Assembly (NCBI GenBank): GCA_028822885.1
Contig: JAPKCP010000207.1
Span: forward strand, 1-5,850
Reading direction: 5' to 3'
Source: Yoonia sp.
GTDB taxonomy: Bacteria; Pseudomonadota; Alphaproteobacteria; Rhodobacterales; Rhodobacteraceae
Length of the DNA: 5,850 nt
Every line of letters starts with the position of its first letter. The stretch's first letter is position 1. The position numbers and the translations under genes are program-made. This document shows positions 1-5,666 of this stretch, piece after piece. The notes beneath the pieces were generated by a model that was given only the letters and a program-made list of their open reading frames with translations, was not told where the DNA came from and ran no database searches.

Positions 1-1
1 A

Positions 2-457
2 CACCCCGCGTGTCTTGTTGCGATGGTGGCCGGTGCTACGGCCCATTGCTGGGGCCGCGAGATTGAGACGCCCGGTCATACGGTGCGACTGATTGCGCAA
101 ACTATGTGAAGCCACTTGTAATAAGACAACAGAACGCTGTTGCTGATGCGGTTTGTTGCGCTAAAGTCAGTAGCTCAGCAGTCGCGTGCCATGCCTCGCC
201 CAGCAATGGTTTGGCTGCAAACCATGAGAGGGCAGTTTCGGACACGACAGATGTTCATCGGCCAGCGCACCCAGACGATCAATGCACTGCGTGGCCATCT
301 CGCCGAGCACGGCGTCATTCCGCCAAAGGGAGCTATCCATGTCAAACGCCTGGCCGACGCAGTTGCGGATGAAGCCATAGATTTGTCGGAAGGCGTCCGT
401 GAGCTCGACCGAGTGTATCTCGAACAGATCGAAGGTCTCAATGTTCAGACGACATGA
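2..457 (+). pseudogene. IS110-family transposase remnant, N-terminal half, frameshifted
   Basis: The pieces read as the N-terminal RuvC-like (DEDD) half of an IS110-family transposase. Positions 2-100 give HPACLVAMVAG...WGREIETPGHTVRLIAQ, about 100-154 in the next frame give YVKPLVIRQQNAVADAV, and 140-457 in the first frame give MRFVALKS...RTRQMFIGQRTQTINALRGHLAEHGV and on to LDRVYLEQIEGL. Family members run about 340 residues and continue into a Ser-containing C-terminal domain that is absent here, as the frame stops at 455-457. The usual 'MEA' motif reads MVA, so the catalytic Glu is lost. The segment between the DAxDAEA motif and MRFVA is missing about ten residues. A 42-nt in-frame insert (194-235) splits 'RAM' from 'FRTRQM'. 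All of this is read directly; the family call rests on remembered conserved motifs. It is certainly inactive. The 5' end lies outside the window. Confidence 0.85.
194..235 (+). repeat. Palindromic insert inside the IS110 relic (copy 1 of a shared repeat)
   Basis: IS110 transposases usually read RAM-x-FRTRQM here. This copy carries 14 extra codons (PRPAMVWLQTMRGQ) without breaking frame. The core is a perfect hairpin: ATGGTTTG at 206-213, loop GCTG at 214-217, CAAACCAT at 218-225. It is followed by GAGAGGG at 226-232. The 17-mer TGCAAACCATGAGAGGG (216-232) recurs exactly, inverted, at 5658-5674 in the unrelated IS5 relic, and the match extends to 24 of 26 bases (207-232 against 5683-5658). No target duplication is obvious. 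The insert boundaries are inferred from the expected protein and could be off by one codon. Confidence 0.65.
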
Positions 458-522
458 TCAATAAAACATGATGATGAGACGATGGCTAAAATGTACACTT
501 CCCCTAAGAATCCTTACTAGAG

Positions 523-536
523 AATATGTACATATT
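523..536. repeat. 14-bp perfect palindrome
   Basis: AATATGTACATATT is self-complementary. It lies in the AT-rich spacer (458-580) between the IS110 relic and the minus-strand gene fragment. The spacer also holds a second ATGTACA at 491-497. It might be an operator or simply AT-rich chance, and no adjacent start codon gives it a job. Nothing else was seen in this spacer. Confidence 0.3.
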
Positions 537-580
537 GTTGTTGAAGACTGATAAATTGAAGAATCTTGTGTATTGCCGCT

Positions 581-797
581 TCAAGCTTTTCTGTCGTTGC
601 CTTTGTCGTAGATGAACCTTGCGTTATTCTCCCTACCATGAACACCTTTTTGGTAGCTATAACCTAACATCGTTAAGTCTTAATTGTTCGCAAGCTCGTT
701 TGTATAACGTCGTAGCTCAAAGCCAAGAGCTTCCTCTACCGCTTTAGTTTCCACATCATTGTTGTCGCCATGATCTTTGAGGTATTTGATGATCCGT
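581..797 (-). pseudogene. Broken minus-strand gene fragment, unknown function, in-frame stop
   Basis: Read on the minus strand from about 797 to 581, one frame gives LRIIKYLKDHGDNNDVETKA, then VEEALGFELRRYTNELANN, a TAA stop at 682-680, then DLTMLGYSYQKG and VHGRENNARFIYDKGNDRKA, ending with TGA at 583-581. The residues before and after the stop look protein-like (mixed charged and hydrophobic, no other stops across about 72 codons), and a single change such as CAA to TAA would explain the break. No ATG, GTG or TTG lies in frame upstream before a stop. The frame runs into the back of the ABC ATPase scrap at about 798, so the 5' end is probably cut off. The first 40 residues, a short basic and hydrophobic helix followed by 'VEEALGFELRRYTNEL', resemble a small winged-helix domain, but I do not recognise the family. 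It could instead be a chance open frame. Confidence 0.5.
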
Positions 798-923
798 AAG
801 CATGGGGATATTCCTGTGCGTTCTGGTGATCGTATAGGGCTCCATATTCAACCTGAAAATATCCATCTATTTGCTACAGATGGCACAGCTGTGCGACGTG
901 CAACGAATAATATGGCCGCCTAA
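798..923 (+). pseudogene. C-terminal scrap of a sugar-type ABC transporter ATPase (MalK/UgpC-like)
   Basis: In one frame the sequence reads KHGDIPVRSGDRIGLHIQPE, then NIHLFATDGTAVRRATNNMAA, stopping at TAA 921-923. The pattern 'G(D)xVGLxIxPExIHLFD...G' is the end of the C-terminal TOBE/OB domain of MalK/UgpC-type import ATPases, and the stop sits where those proteins end. The roughly 320 upstream residues, including the Walker A, signature and Walker B motifs, are absent, because DNA before about 798 reads as a different gene on the other strand. This is a leftover, not a functional protein. A further open stretch after the stop (924-1024, DINKYRNFLC... to a TGA) was not recognised. Confidence 0.6.
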
Positions 924-1000
924 GATATCAACAAATACCGAAACTTTCTGTGCACTCAAGACGAAAAGGCTTTGACTGCCGTCATCGATGATCCACAACT

Positions 1001-1180
1001 TAAACGACTGGATATCACCGCTTGAGCTGCGTCGAGACCAAGATGCATTGTGTGAAACTACCTGGTCAGCGCTTGGCTGCCCGTGACTTCGACCAGCAGG
1101 TTGCAGAGATCCAAATCCGTGCCGCAATCCTAAATGGTTTCACCGCACTTGGCATACCCCGAACAGAGGCTGTAGACTAA
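1001..1180 (+). pseudogene. IS5-family (IS903-type) transposase, C-terminal fragment
   Basis: From 1010 the frame reads GYHRLSCVETKMHCVKLPGQ, then RLAARDFDQQVAEIQIRAAI and LNGFTALGIPRTEAVD, stopping at TAA 1178-1180. This matches the conserved tail of IS5-family transposases of the IS903 subgroup (GYHRRSRVETKMHCxKLLGQxLxxRDFDRQVAEIQxRxAxLNxFTxLGxPxTxAV), including the last acidic region of the DDE fold. An in-frame TAA at 1001-1003 and the lack of recognisable upstream sequence show that only about 55 of some 300 residues remain. The matching right terminal repeat follows at 1216-1233, so the downstream edge of the element is preserved and the upstream part was deleted. It is non-functional. 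Confidence 0.8.
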
Positions 1181-1215
1181 ATCCGTCTGGCGAAGGGGGA
1201 GCATGACCTAAAGCC

Positions 1216-1233
1216 AATTTTTGCAACAAAGCT
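1216..1233. repeat. Right terminal inverted repeat of the IS5-type relic
   Basis: AATTTTTGCAACAAAGCT matches the reverse complement of the left terminal repeat at 5198-5215 (GATTTGTGCAACAAAGCC) at 15 of 18 bases. It lies 35 bp after the stop of the transposase tail, the normal place for the right end of an IS903-type element. Because the left part of this copy is missing, target duplications cannot be checked. Confidence 0.75.
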
Positions 1234-1501
1234 CATATTTAAAATAACCTATCCGACAACACACTACCGTCAGTTAGAGCCAATAACAGCGACTCGCAAA
1301 TGATGAGGGCGGCTGAGCCCGATACGTCGTTCGGTTGTGACCTGCGTTAGGTTCTTTTTATAAGCGATCTCTGCTAGCGGCTAGAATGCCTAGCATAGGG
1401 TCAACTAACTCAGAGCAGCATTCTTCTTGTCACTTTAGGCAAGACGGTTGAACAGGAACATCAAACGTTTGACTATTTTGAGTAAAAGGAACACCCATTT
1501 G
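1234..1501. other. Spacer upstream of the regulator gene; one inverted repeat
   Basis: This 268-bp non-coding stretch presumably holds the promoter of the Crp/Fnr-family gene. The only clear structure is TGCTAG (1372-1377) facing CTAGCA (1390-1395) across 12 bases, about 107 bp before the chosen ATG. It could be an operator. No Crp/Fnr-type TTGAT-N4-ATCAA box and no convincing -35/-10 pair were found. Confidence 0.35.
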
Positions 1502-2233
1502 ATGAGTATCCATGACAGCCCTTTCGTGCGCAAGCTTGGAGCCTATGTTGCACTATCCGACCCCGAGCTCGCACTTTTGGAACAATTTCACCAGAATCGG
1601 CGGACCTTCGTTGATGGAGGCGATTTGGTGTATGAAGGCGAGACTAATTCGTCCGCCTACATTCTGGTCAAAGGTTGGGTGTGCTCCTACAAAATATTGT
1701 CGGACGGCAGTCGCCAGATTGTGGGTTTTCAGATACCGGGCGATCTATTGGGGTTACGAGGCGTTCTGTTCAGGACTGCTGACCATAGCATTGAACCCAT
1801 TAATGAAGTCGAGGCCTCAGAGGTGAAAACTAGAGAGCTACTCGGTGCGTTTGAGGCCTGTCCGCGTCTAGCCACCGCCATTCTGTGGGCAGTATCGACC
1901 GACGAGGCAATCACTGTCGAGCGATTAGTCAGTCTGGGACGGCGGGATGCGGCCGGAAGCATAGCACATTTATTCCTGGAACTTGGAGCGCGGCTCAAGC
2001 TTGTGGGGCTTGCAACAGGAAATAGCTATCAATGCCCATTGTCGCAGTATCTTCTGGCCGATGCACTTGGTCTGAGCGCAGTTCACGTCAACCGAGTTTT
2101 GCGGCAACTGCGCGAAGAGGGTCTTATGACATTTCGCGACGGCACCGTCACCTTCGACAACTTAGATGAACTAGTTGCACTCGCGGGTTTTGATAAAGCC
2201 TACCTCGATTATGAAGGACCAATGCTGAAGTAG
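1502..2233 (+). CDS. Crp/Fnr-family transcriptional regulator
   Basis: This is a 243-residue regulator of normal length for the family. Residues about 18-125 form the cyclic-nucleotide-binding-like beta roll (LLEQFHQNRRTFVDGGDLVY, then YILVKGWVCSYKILSDGSRQ and IVGFQIPGDLLGL). A long dimerisation helix follows at about 125-160. The C-terminal winged helix at about 178-218 reads CPLSQYLLADALGLSAVHVN then RVLRQLREEGL, with the recognition helix near 192-203. The effector pocket has PGDLLG but not the GE...RS/T pattern of true cAMP binders. The only cysteines (61, 120, 178) do not form the N-terminal iron-sulfur cluster of FNR, so the signal is unknown. ATG 1502 is chosen over the in-frame TTG at 1448 because AAGGA (1486-1490) lies 11 nt upstream and the family usually starts just before 'SPFVRKL'. 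It is free-standing, flanked by IS relics, with no clear terminator. Control of the nearby transporter is only a guess. Confidence 0.9.
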   Translation: MSIHDSPFVRKLGAYVALSDPELALLEQFHQNRRTFVDGGDLVYEGETNSSAYILVKGWVCSYKILSDGSRQIVGFQIPGDLLGLRGVLFRTADHSIEPINEVEASEVKTRELLGAFEACPRLATAILWAVSTDEAITVERLVSLGRRDAAGSIAHLFLELGARLKLVGLATGNSYQCPLSQYLLADALGLSAVHVNRVLRQLREEGLMTFRDGTVTFDNLDELVALAGFDKAYLDYEGPMLK

Positions 2234-2593
2234 AGCAGAGTAGCTCGAAAATGGTGCTGAGACGGTCCCTTGCAGCATAAATAACTTAAGGTAGTCATGA
2301 TGATTGTAGGCTGATTGTTCCTGTTGCGAGGGGCCGAGGGTGACGCAGATGATTATGGAACTATGGTTTTAATACTTAATTCGTATGTCGAGAAACTTGA
2401 GCGTTTCAGTGGAGGGAGGTTCTGGACAGAGCGTTGTCGGGGAAGGTTGGTTTTTGGGACTTTGGGTGTGTGACCTGAAGCGAACCGAGTTCGCTCTGAT
2501 TGACCTAGTGGCTTATTTTTGCAAATAATCACCATTCCCTTGATGTGGCGGTGGATCAATGGACACAACCAAGGCCATCCCGAGTGAGTTCGT
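2234..2593. other. Gene-poor stretch after the regulator; short hairpin only
   Basis: No open frame here looks like protein. The minus-strand frame at 2353-2568 is rich in Pro, Lys and Ser without recognisable motifs and has no ribosome site, so I left it out. The one crisp structure is AGCGAAC (2479-2485), loop CGA, GTTCGCT (2489-2495), a 7-bp hairpin with no T-run after it. The stretch is probably decayed DNA from insertion events. Confidence 0.4.
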
Positions 2594-2760
2594 CGTATTG
2601 GTGTCGAAAATGTGGAAACTCGGGAACGAACGGCCTCTGTGCCCAGTCTATTCGATTACATCGACCGCTTTCACAGTCTGGCTTAGTGTCACTCAACCAT
2701 CTGATATATAATCATTTTGTAATACAGGGCAAAGCGATAAAAGGTTAATTTGCTGTCCAT
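2594..2760 (+). pseudogene. Worn 3' end of an IS3-family transposase (orfB tail)
   Basis: At 2630-2716 one frame reads TASVPSLFDYIDRFHSLA, a TAG stop, CHSTI, a TGA stop, then YI. This follows the end of IS3-family orfB integrases, usually '...VFDYIERFYNPRRRHSTIGYISPMEFE', with the two stops where Arg and Gly codons are expected (TGA from GGA fits the second). The preceding VETRERTA at about 2609-2635 may be the 'LKTERTA' segment with the intervening residues deleted. After 2716 the text GGCAAAGCGATAAAAGG resembles the last codons, and CTGTCCA at 2753-2759 may belong to the element's right end. The FDYI...F...HSTI pattern is the solid part; the borders are rough. No catalytic DDE residues remain. 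Confidence 0.5.
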
Positions 2761-2981
2761 AGAACTGGTAACAACTCATTCAGAGTATTTGTGAAATAGG
2801 GCGACTTTAGGCTTAAAAACCAGCGCCAGAAGTCTCTATGTTATTATTTTTATTGTAAATTTGATGGGTTTGGGAGCTACACCACTAACCTAGGTTAGCA
2901 TGCACGCTCTTTTGTATAGTACCGTAGGACCTCTTTGGCGCGTAACGCTACGCGTCTTTTCTCTTATAAATTGGTTCTATA
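2761..2981. other. Non-coding spacer with palindromes before the small-protein gene
   Basis: This AT-rich spacer contains a perfect 14-bp palindrome, CTAACCTAGGTTAG (2885-2898), immediately followed by GCATGC (2898-2903). Nearer the gene is the hairpin at 2939-2954, listed separately. No gene was seen. The palindromes could be operator sites for the downstream gene, but nothing in the sequence names a binding protein. Confidence 0.35.
2939..2969 (+). promoter_or_regulatory. Hairpin with T-rich tail and -10-like TATAAA ahead of the small-protein gene
   Basis: CGCGTA (2939-2944), loop ACGC, TACGCG (2949-2954) forms a 6-bp stem followed by the pyrimidine run TCTTTTCTCTT. This could terminate upstream transcription. 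TATAAA (2964-2969) lies 13-18 bases before the ATG at 2982. Used as a -10 box, it would start transcription almost at the ATG. No good -35 lies 16-18 bp further upstream, so both readings are tentative. Confidence 0.3.
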
Positions 2982-3332
2982 ATGCAAACACCAGAAGGAA
3001 CGAAACCCGCAGTTATCGGTGCAGTCATAGGCGCGACCGCCTTGGCTATATTTGGTTTTAATTGGGGGGGCTGGGTGACCGAAAGCTCTGCTTCAAAAAT
3101 ATCAGACGACAACTCACAGGCTGCAGTTGCTTCGGCCCTTACGCCGTATTGTGTTCGAAAGTCAGAAAATGATCCACAGTCCAATGTTTTGATGATGGAA
3201 CTTGATGAAGCCAGTTCTTACGAGCGACGCCGCCTTGTTGAGGACGCCGGCTGGGCAACACCACTTGGCACCCAAAGCTCGAATAGAGATCTTGCAGAAG
3301 CTTGTCAGGTGGCGCTTTCTCAAGACACATAA
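2982..3332 (+). CDS. Small single-span membrane protein, conserved hypothetical
   Basis: The 116-residue product has one predicted N-terminal membrane segment at about 10-32 (VIGAVIGATALAIFGFNWGG). A short acidic and serine-rich linker follows, then a soluble part with LTPYCVRK (two-thirds of the way to a 'TPxCV' motif common in this group), 'YERRRLVEDAGWATPLG' and a final 'NRDLAEACQVAL'. With the N terminus inside, the soluble part would be periplasmic, and the two Cys (about 57 and 109) could form a disulfide. I recall similar short uncharacterised proteins in Rhodobacteraceae and rhizobia, with no known function. ATG 2982 is the only plausible start, since an in-frame TAA lies at 2967-2969 and the next Met is around residue 70. 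No Shine-Dalgarno sequence precedes it. The BCCT gene follows after 155 bp on the same strand, too far to be sure of an operon. Confidence 0.7.
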   Translation: MQTPEGTKPAVIGAVIGATALAIFGFNWGGWVTESSASKISDDNSQAAVASALTPYCVRKSENDPQSNVLMMELDEASSYERRRLVEDAGWATPLGTQSSNRDLAEACQVALSQDT

Positions 3333-3487
3333 TTATCAAAACTTGTTGAACGTAATGATCGAGCGCGATCGAGACCGCGCTGGCCGTCATGGTTGATAAG
3401 GCTAAACATTTCGATGCGTCCGTTTTCTGGTGCGCGCCCATTGAGGCGCAGCTGTCCGCATCGTAACTTTCGAGAAGGAGGCATTTG
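3333..3487. promoter_or_regulatory. Spacer before the BCCT gene with a hairpin and a strong ribosome binding site
   Basis: AGCGCG (3362-3367) pairs with CGCGCT (3376-3381) across 8 bases. GATCGAG is directly repeated at 3358-3364 and 3368-3374. No T-run follows, so the hairpin is more likely a leader structure or operator than a terminator. AAGGAGG (3475-3481) is an ideal Shine-Dalgarno sequence, 6 nt before ATG 3488, and fixes that start over the TTG at 3485. A promoter could not be assigned. Confidence 0.5.
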
Positions 3488-5131
3488 ATGTCTGACGAAA
3501 CAACCAATCATGGTATTCCCGCGCCGGAAGGCACTGCGGTTATCATTGAGACTGAGTATGAGATTGGTCAGGATAACCTTGACGGATCGGTTGGTCCGTT
3601 TGGGTTTGATATCCACAACCCGGTTTTTGCTATTTCGGGTGCTGCAATTGTGGCATTCGTATTTTTCACGCTGGCGCTGCCTGAACAGGCCGATACGATC
3701 TTTAAGGGTATGTTCAACTTCGCGACGAAGAACTTTGATTGGTTCTTGATCGGGGCAGCTGACATCGTATTGATATTTGCGTTGTTCTTAATTATCTCGC
3801 CGTTCGGCAGCATCCGTCTTGGTGGTTCTAAAGCGGTGCCAGACTACACATATGTTGGCTGGTTCTCGATGCTTTTTGCCGCGGGTATGGGCATTGGACT
3901 GATGTTCTACGGTGTGTCTGAACCATTGTCCCACTTTTCCTCATCCATCGGCGGTGCCGTAACGGAGGGCGATTTGCGTTCAGATTGGGCACCGTTGGCT
4001 GGTGCACTGGGTGATCAAGATGGGGCGCTTCGACTTGGGATGGCTGCGACTATTTTTCACTGGGGTCTACACCCTTGGGCGATCTACGCGATCGTGGGAC
4101 TGGCGCTGGCGCTGTTCACCTACAACAAAGGTTTGCCGTTGACGATACGCTCTGCGTTCTATCCAATCTTTGGCGACCGGATTTGGGGTTGGCCAGGCCA
4201 CATCATCGATATTTTGGCCGTCTTCTCCACACTTTTCGGTCTAGCAACTTCACTAGGTTTTGGCGCGACGCAGGCCAGTGCAGGGTTGAATGAGTTGTTT
4301 GGTGTACCAATGGGCAGCACGACTGAGGTCATCCTGATTTCAGCCATCACCGCTGTCGCGCTGATTTCGGTGCTGCGTGGACTTGATGGTGGGGTTAAAA
4401 TACTTTCGGAGATCAACATGGGGTTGGCCGGTTTACTGGCCCTCTTTACCCTGCTCGTGGGACCTACGGTATTTTTGCTCGCGTTTTTCTGGGATAGTCT
4501 AAAAGCGTATGTCGAATTCCTTCCCGCACTTGCCAATCCTTTTGGCCGCGAGGATCTAAACTTTAGCCAAGGCTGGACTGCGTTCTATTGGGCGTGGTGG
4601 ATCAGTTGGTCGCCTTTCGTGGGTATGTTTATTGCTCGCGTTAGCCGAGGCCGTTCAGTGCGTGAATTTATCATCTGTGTTCTGTTAATTCCTTCGATTG
4701 TTTGCGTGGCATGGATGTCGATCTTCGGCGGTACGGCAATTCATCAGGTGATTACTGACAACTTTACGGGTGCGCAGGATGCGGAGTTGCCCCGCCAGTT
4801 GTTCCAAATGCTAGGTGAATTACCTCTCGCGTCGGTCACATCATTTATTGGCATCGTTCTGGTGATCGTTTTCTTTGTGACGTCATCGGACTCTGGTTCG
4901 CTCGTGATTGATACGATCACGGCGGGCGGTAAAGTCGATGCTCCGGCAACTCAGCGAGTGTTCTGGTGCATTTTTGAAGGTGCGGTGGCGATCGCGCTGC
5001 TGCTGGGCGGGGGGCTGGCGGCTTTGCAGTCGATGGTGATCTCGACCGGGTTGCTGTTCACCGTGATCCTTCTGGTGATGTGCTATTGCATTTTCCGTGG
5101 CTTGCAGAGTGAGCGGGCTGAAGGCAAGTAA
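3488..5131 (+). CDS. BCCT-family betaine/choline/carnitine-type transporter
   Basis: This is a complete 547-residue inner-membrane secondary transporter of about 12 spans, after a 40-residue acidic cytoplasmic N terminus. Family hallmarks are intact: GMGIGL at 133-138 in TM3 followed by MFYGVSEPLSHF; HWGLHPWAIY at 191-200 in TM4, where W192, W197 and Y200 match BetP W189, W194 and Y197; YWAWWISWSPFVG at 367-379 in TM8, where W370, W371 and W374 match BetP W373, W374 and W377; and SSDSGSLVIDT at 466-476. These aromatic boxes hold a trimethylammonium or dimethylsulfonium group, so the substrate is probably betaine, choline, carnitine, ectoine or DMSP. The GMGIGL motif rather than the CaiT form suggests ion-coupled uptake. 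The C-terminal tail is short (about 15 residues), unlike the long osmosensing tail of BetP, which argues against BetP-style stress gating. The start has an ideal ribosome site, and the gene ends at its own terminator. Confidence 0.95.
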   Translation: MSDETTNHGIPAPEGTAVIIETEYEIGQDNLDGSVGPFGFDIHNPVFAISGAAIVAFVFFTLALPEQADTIFKGMFNFATKNFDWFLIGAADIVLIFALFLIISPFGSIRLGGSKAVPDYTYVGWFSMLFAAGMGIGLMFYGVSEPLSHFSSSIGGAVTEGDLRSDWAPLAGALGDQDGALRLGMAATIFHWGLHPWAIYAIVGLALALFTYNKGLPLTIRSAFYPIFGDRIWGWPGHIIDILAVFSTLFGLATSLGFGATQASAGLNELFGVPMGSTTEVILISAITAVALISVLRGLDGGVKILSEINMGLAGLLALFTLLVGPTVFLLAFFWDSLKAYVEFLPALANPFGREDLNFSQGWTAFYWAWWISWSPFVGMFIARVSRGRSVREFIICVLLIPSIVCVAWMSIFGGTAIHQVITDNFTGAQDAELPRQLFQMLGELPLASVTSFIGIVLVIVFFVTSSDSGSLVIDTITAGGKVDAPATQRVFWCIFEGAVAIALLLGGGLAALQSMVISTGLLFTVILLVMCYCIFRGLQSERAEGK

Positions 5132-5155
5132 ACTTTTTGTCTTTGAAACATCAAG

Positions 5156-5187
5156 ACGGGCGCCTTTTTCGGGCGCCCGTTTGGTTT
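5156..5187 (+). terminator. Intrinsic terminator of the BCCT gene
   Basis: ACGGGCGCC (5156-5164) pairs perfectly with GGCGCCCGT (5172-5180) around a 7-base loop, followed by TTGGTTT. It begins 24 bases after the BCCT stop codon and ends the transcript before the downstream IS element, whose left end starts only 18 bp after the stem. Confidence 0.85.
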
Positions 5188-5197
5188 GGTGATACTG

Positions 5198-5215
5198 GGC
5201 TTTGTTGCACAAATC
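5198..5215. repeat. Left terminal inverted repeat of the IS5-type element
   Basis: This is the 18-base end GGCTTTGTTGCACAAATC, paired in type with the right-end relic at 1216-1233 (15 of 18 matching as reverse complement). The target duplication cannot be tested because the right end is outside the window. Confidence 0.8.
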
Positions 5216-5223
5216 AGCTGAAA

Positions 5224-5242
5224 GGATTCATATTGTGAATCC
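5224..5242. repeat. Subterminal hairpin in the IS5-type left end
   Basis: GGATTCA (5224-5230), loop TATTG, TGAATCC (5236-5242) is a perfect 7-bp inverted repeat between the terminal repeat and the transposase start. It may be a transposase-binding or expression-control site of the element; this role is inferred from position only. Confidence 0.55.
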
Positions 5243-5458
5243 AGAGTGATAGCTTGCGATCATGAGCAGCTGGATACCTAACGCATACAAGACTGAGAAC
5301 TGGTCGTGCTATAACCGAGCGCTGAAGCCGCGCGGGTCTTTATCAATTTGGTTTATGGCGAGATGACGTGGAATGCGTTGCCTTCTGATAAAAGGGGACG
5401 ACAACAAACCTATACCGATGCGGCCATACAAGCCTGCCTCACGATCAAAGTTCTGTTC

Positions 5459-5479
5459 GGTTTGCCTATTAGGCAAACC
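5459..5479. repeat. 21-bp near-perfect palindrome inside the transposase frame
   Basis: GGTTTGCCTA (5459-5468), one central T, TAGGCAAACC (5470-5479). It falls in FGLPIRQTTG, a normal part of the transposase, so it is not an insert. Its arms resemble those of the palindromic repeat at 5666-5683, with which it shares GCAAACCACT (5473-5482 and 5676-5685). Confidence 0.55.
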
Positions 5480-5584
5480 ACTGGGTTTGTGGAAAGCCTG
5501 TTAAAACTCATCGGGCTGAATTGGTCGGTGCCTGACTTCAGTGCCTTGTGTCGGCCACTGCCCGGCAGTCGAAACACAGTTTCG

Positions 5585-5666
5585 ATGAGAGGGACAAAAG
5601 AGGTTGCCAGTCGTCATTCCCTATCGCGGCTCATCGGGACCGCTGCACCTTTTGATCCCCTCTCAT
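5585..5666. repeat. Inverted repeat pair bracketing part of the transposase
   Basis: ATGAGAGGGACAAAAG (5585-5600) is the reverse complement of CTTTTGATCCCCTCTCAT (5649-5666) apart from two single-base gaps. The right arm spans native transposase sequence (CTTTTGATC, residues LLI) and the start of the palindromic repeat. The left arm therefore looks like an inverted copy of that junction dropped between codons for TVS and VVIP. Confidence 0.55.

Noticed and set aside
867..1127. Minus-strand 86-codon open frame
   Set aside because: It is opposite the ABC ATPase tail and the IS5 transposase tail, both of which show family motifs on the + strand.
1290..1312. GCAAATGATGAGGGCGG as a worn copy of the dispersed repeat
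   Set aside because: Only a loose resemblance to GCAAACCATGAGAGGGCAG, and there is no left arm to form a hairpin.
2479..2495. Hairpin AGCGAAC/GTTCGCT as the regulator's terminator
   Set aside because: It is about 250 bp past the stop codon and has no T-run.
2353..2568. Minus-strand 71-codon open frame
   Set aside because: No recognisable motif, no ribosome binding site, and a composition like random translation.
2545..2748. Plus-strand 67-codon open frame
   Set aside because: It overlaps the IS3-type tail, whose conserved FDYI...HSTI residues are in a different frame.
3362..3381. Hairpin AGCGCG/CGCGCT as a terminator for the small-protein gene
   Set aside because: The stem is only 6 bp with an 8-base loop and no T-run follows.
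3139..3507. Minus-strand 122-codon open frame across the small-protein gene and the BCCT start
   Set aside because: It overlaps two better-supported genes and lacks motifs or a ribosome site.
4159..4536. Minus-strand 125-codon open frame inside the BCCT gene
   Set aside because: Antisense shadow of a strongly conserved transporter; no independent support.
5459..5479. Palindrome as a third copy of the dispersed repeat
   Set aside because: It encodes the normal LPIRQTT segment of the transposase, so it is native sequence rather than an insert.
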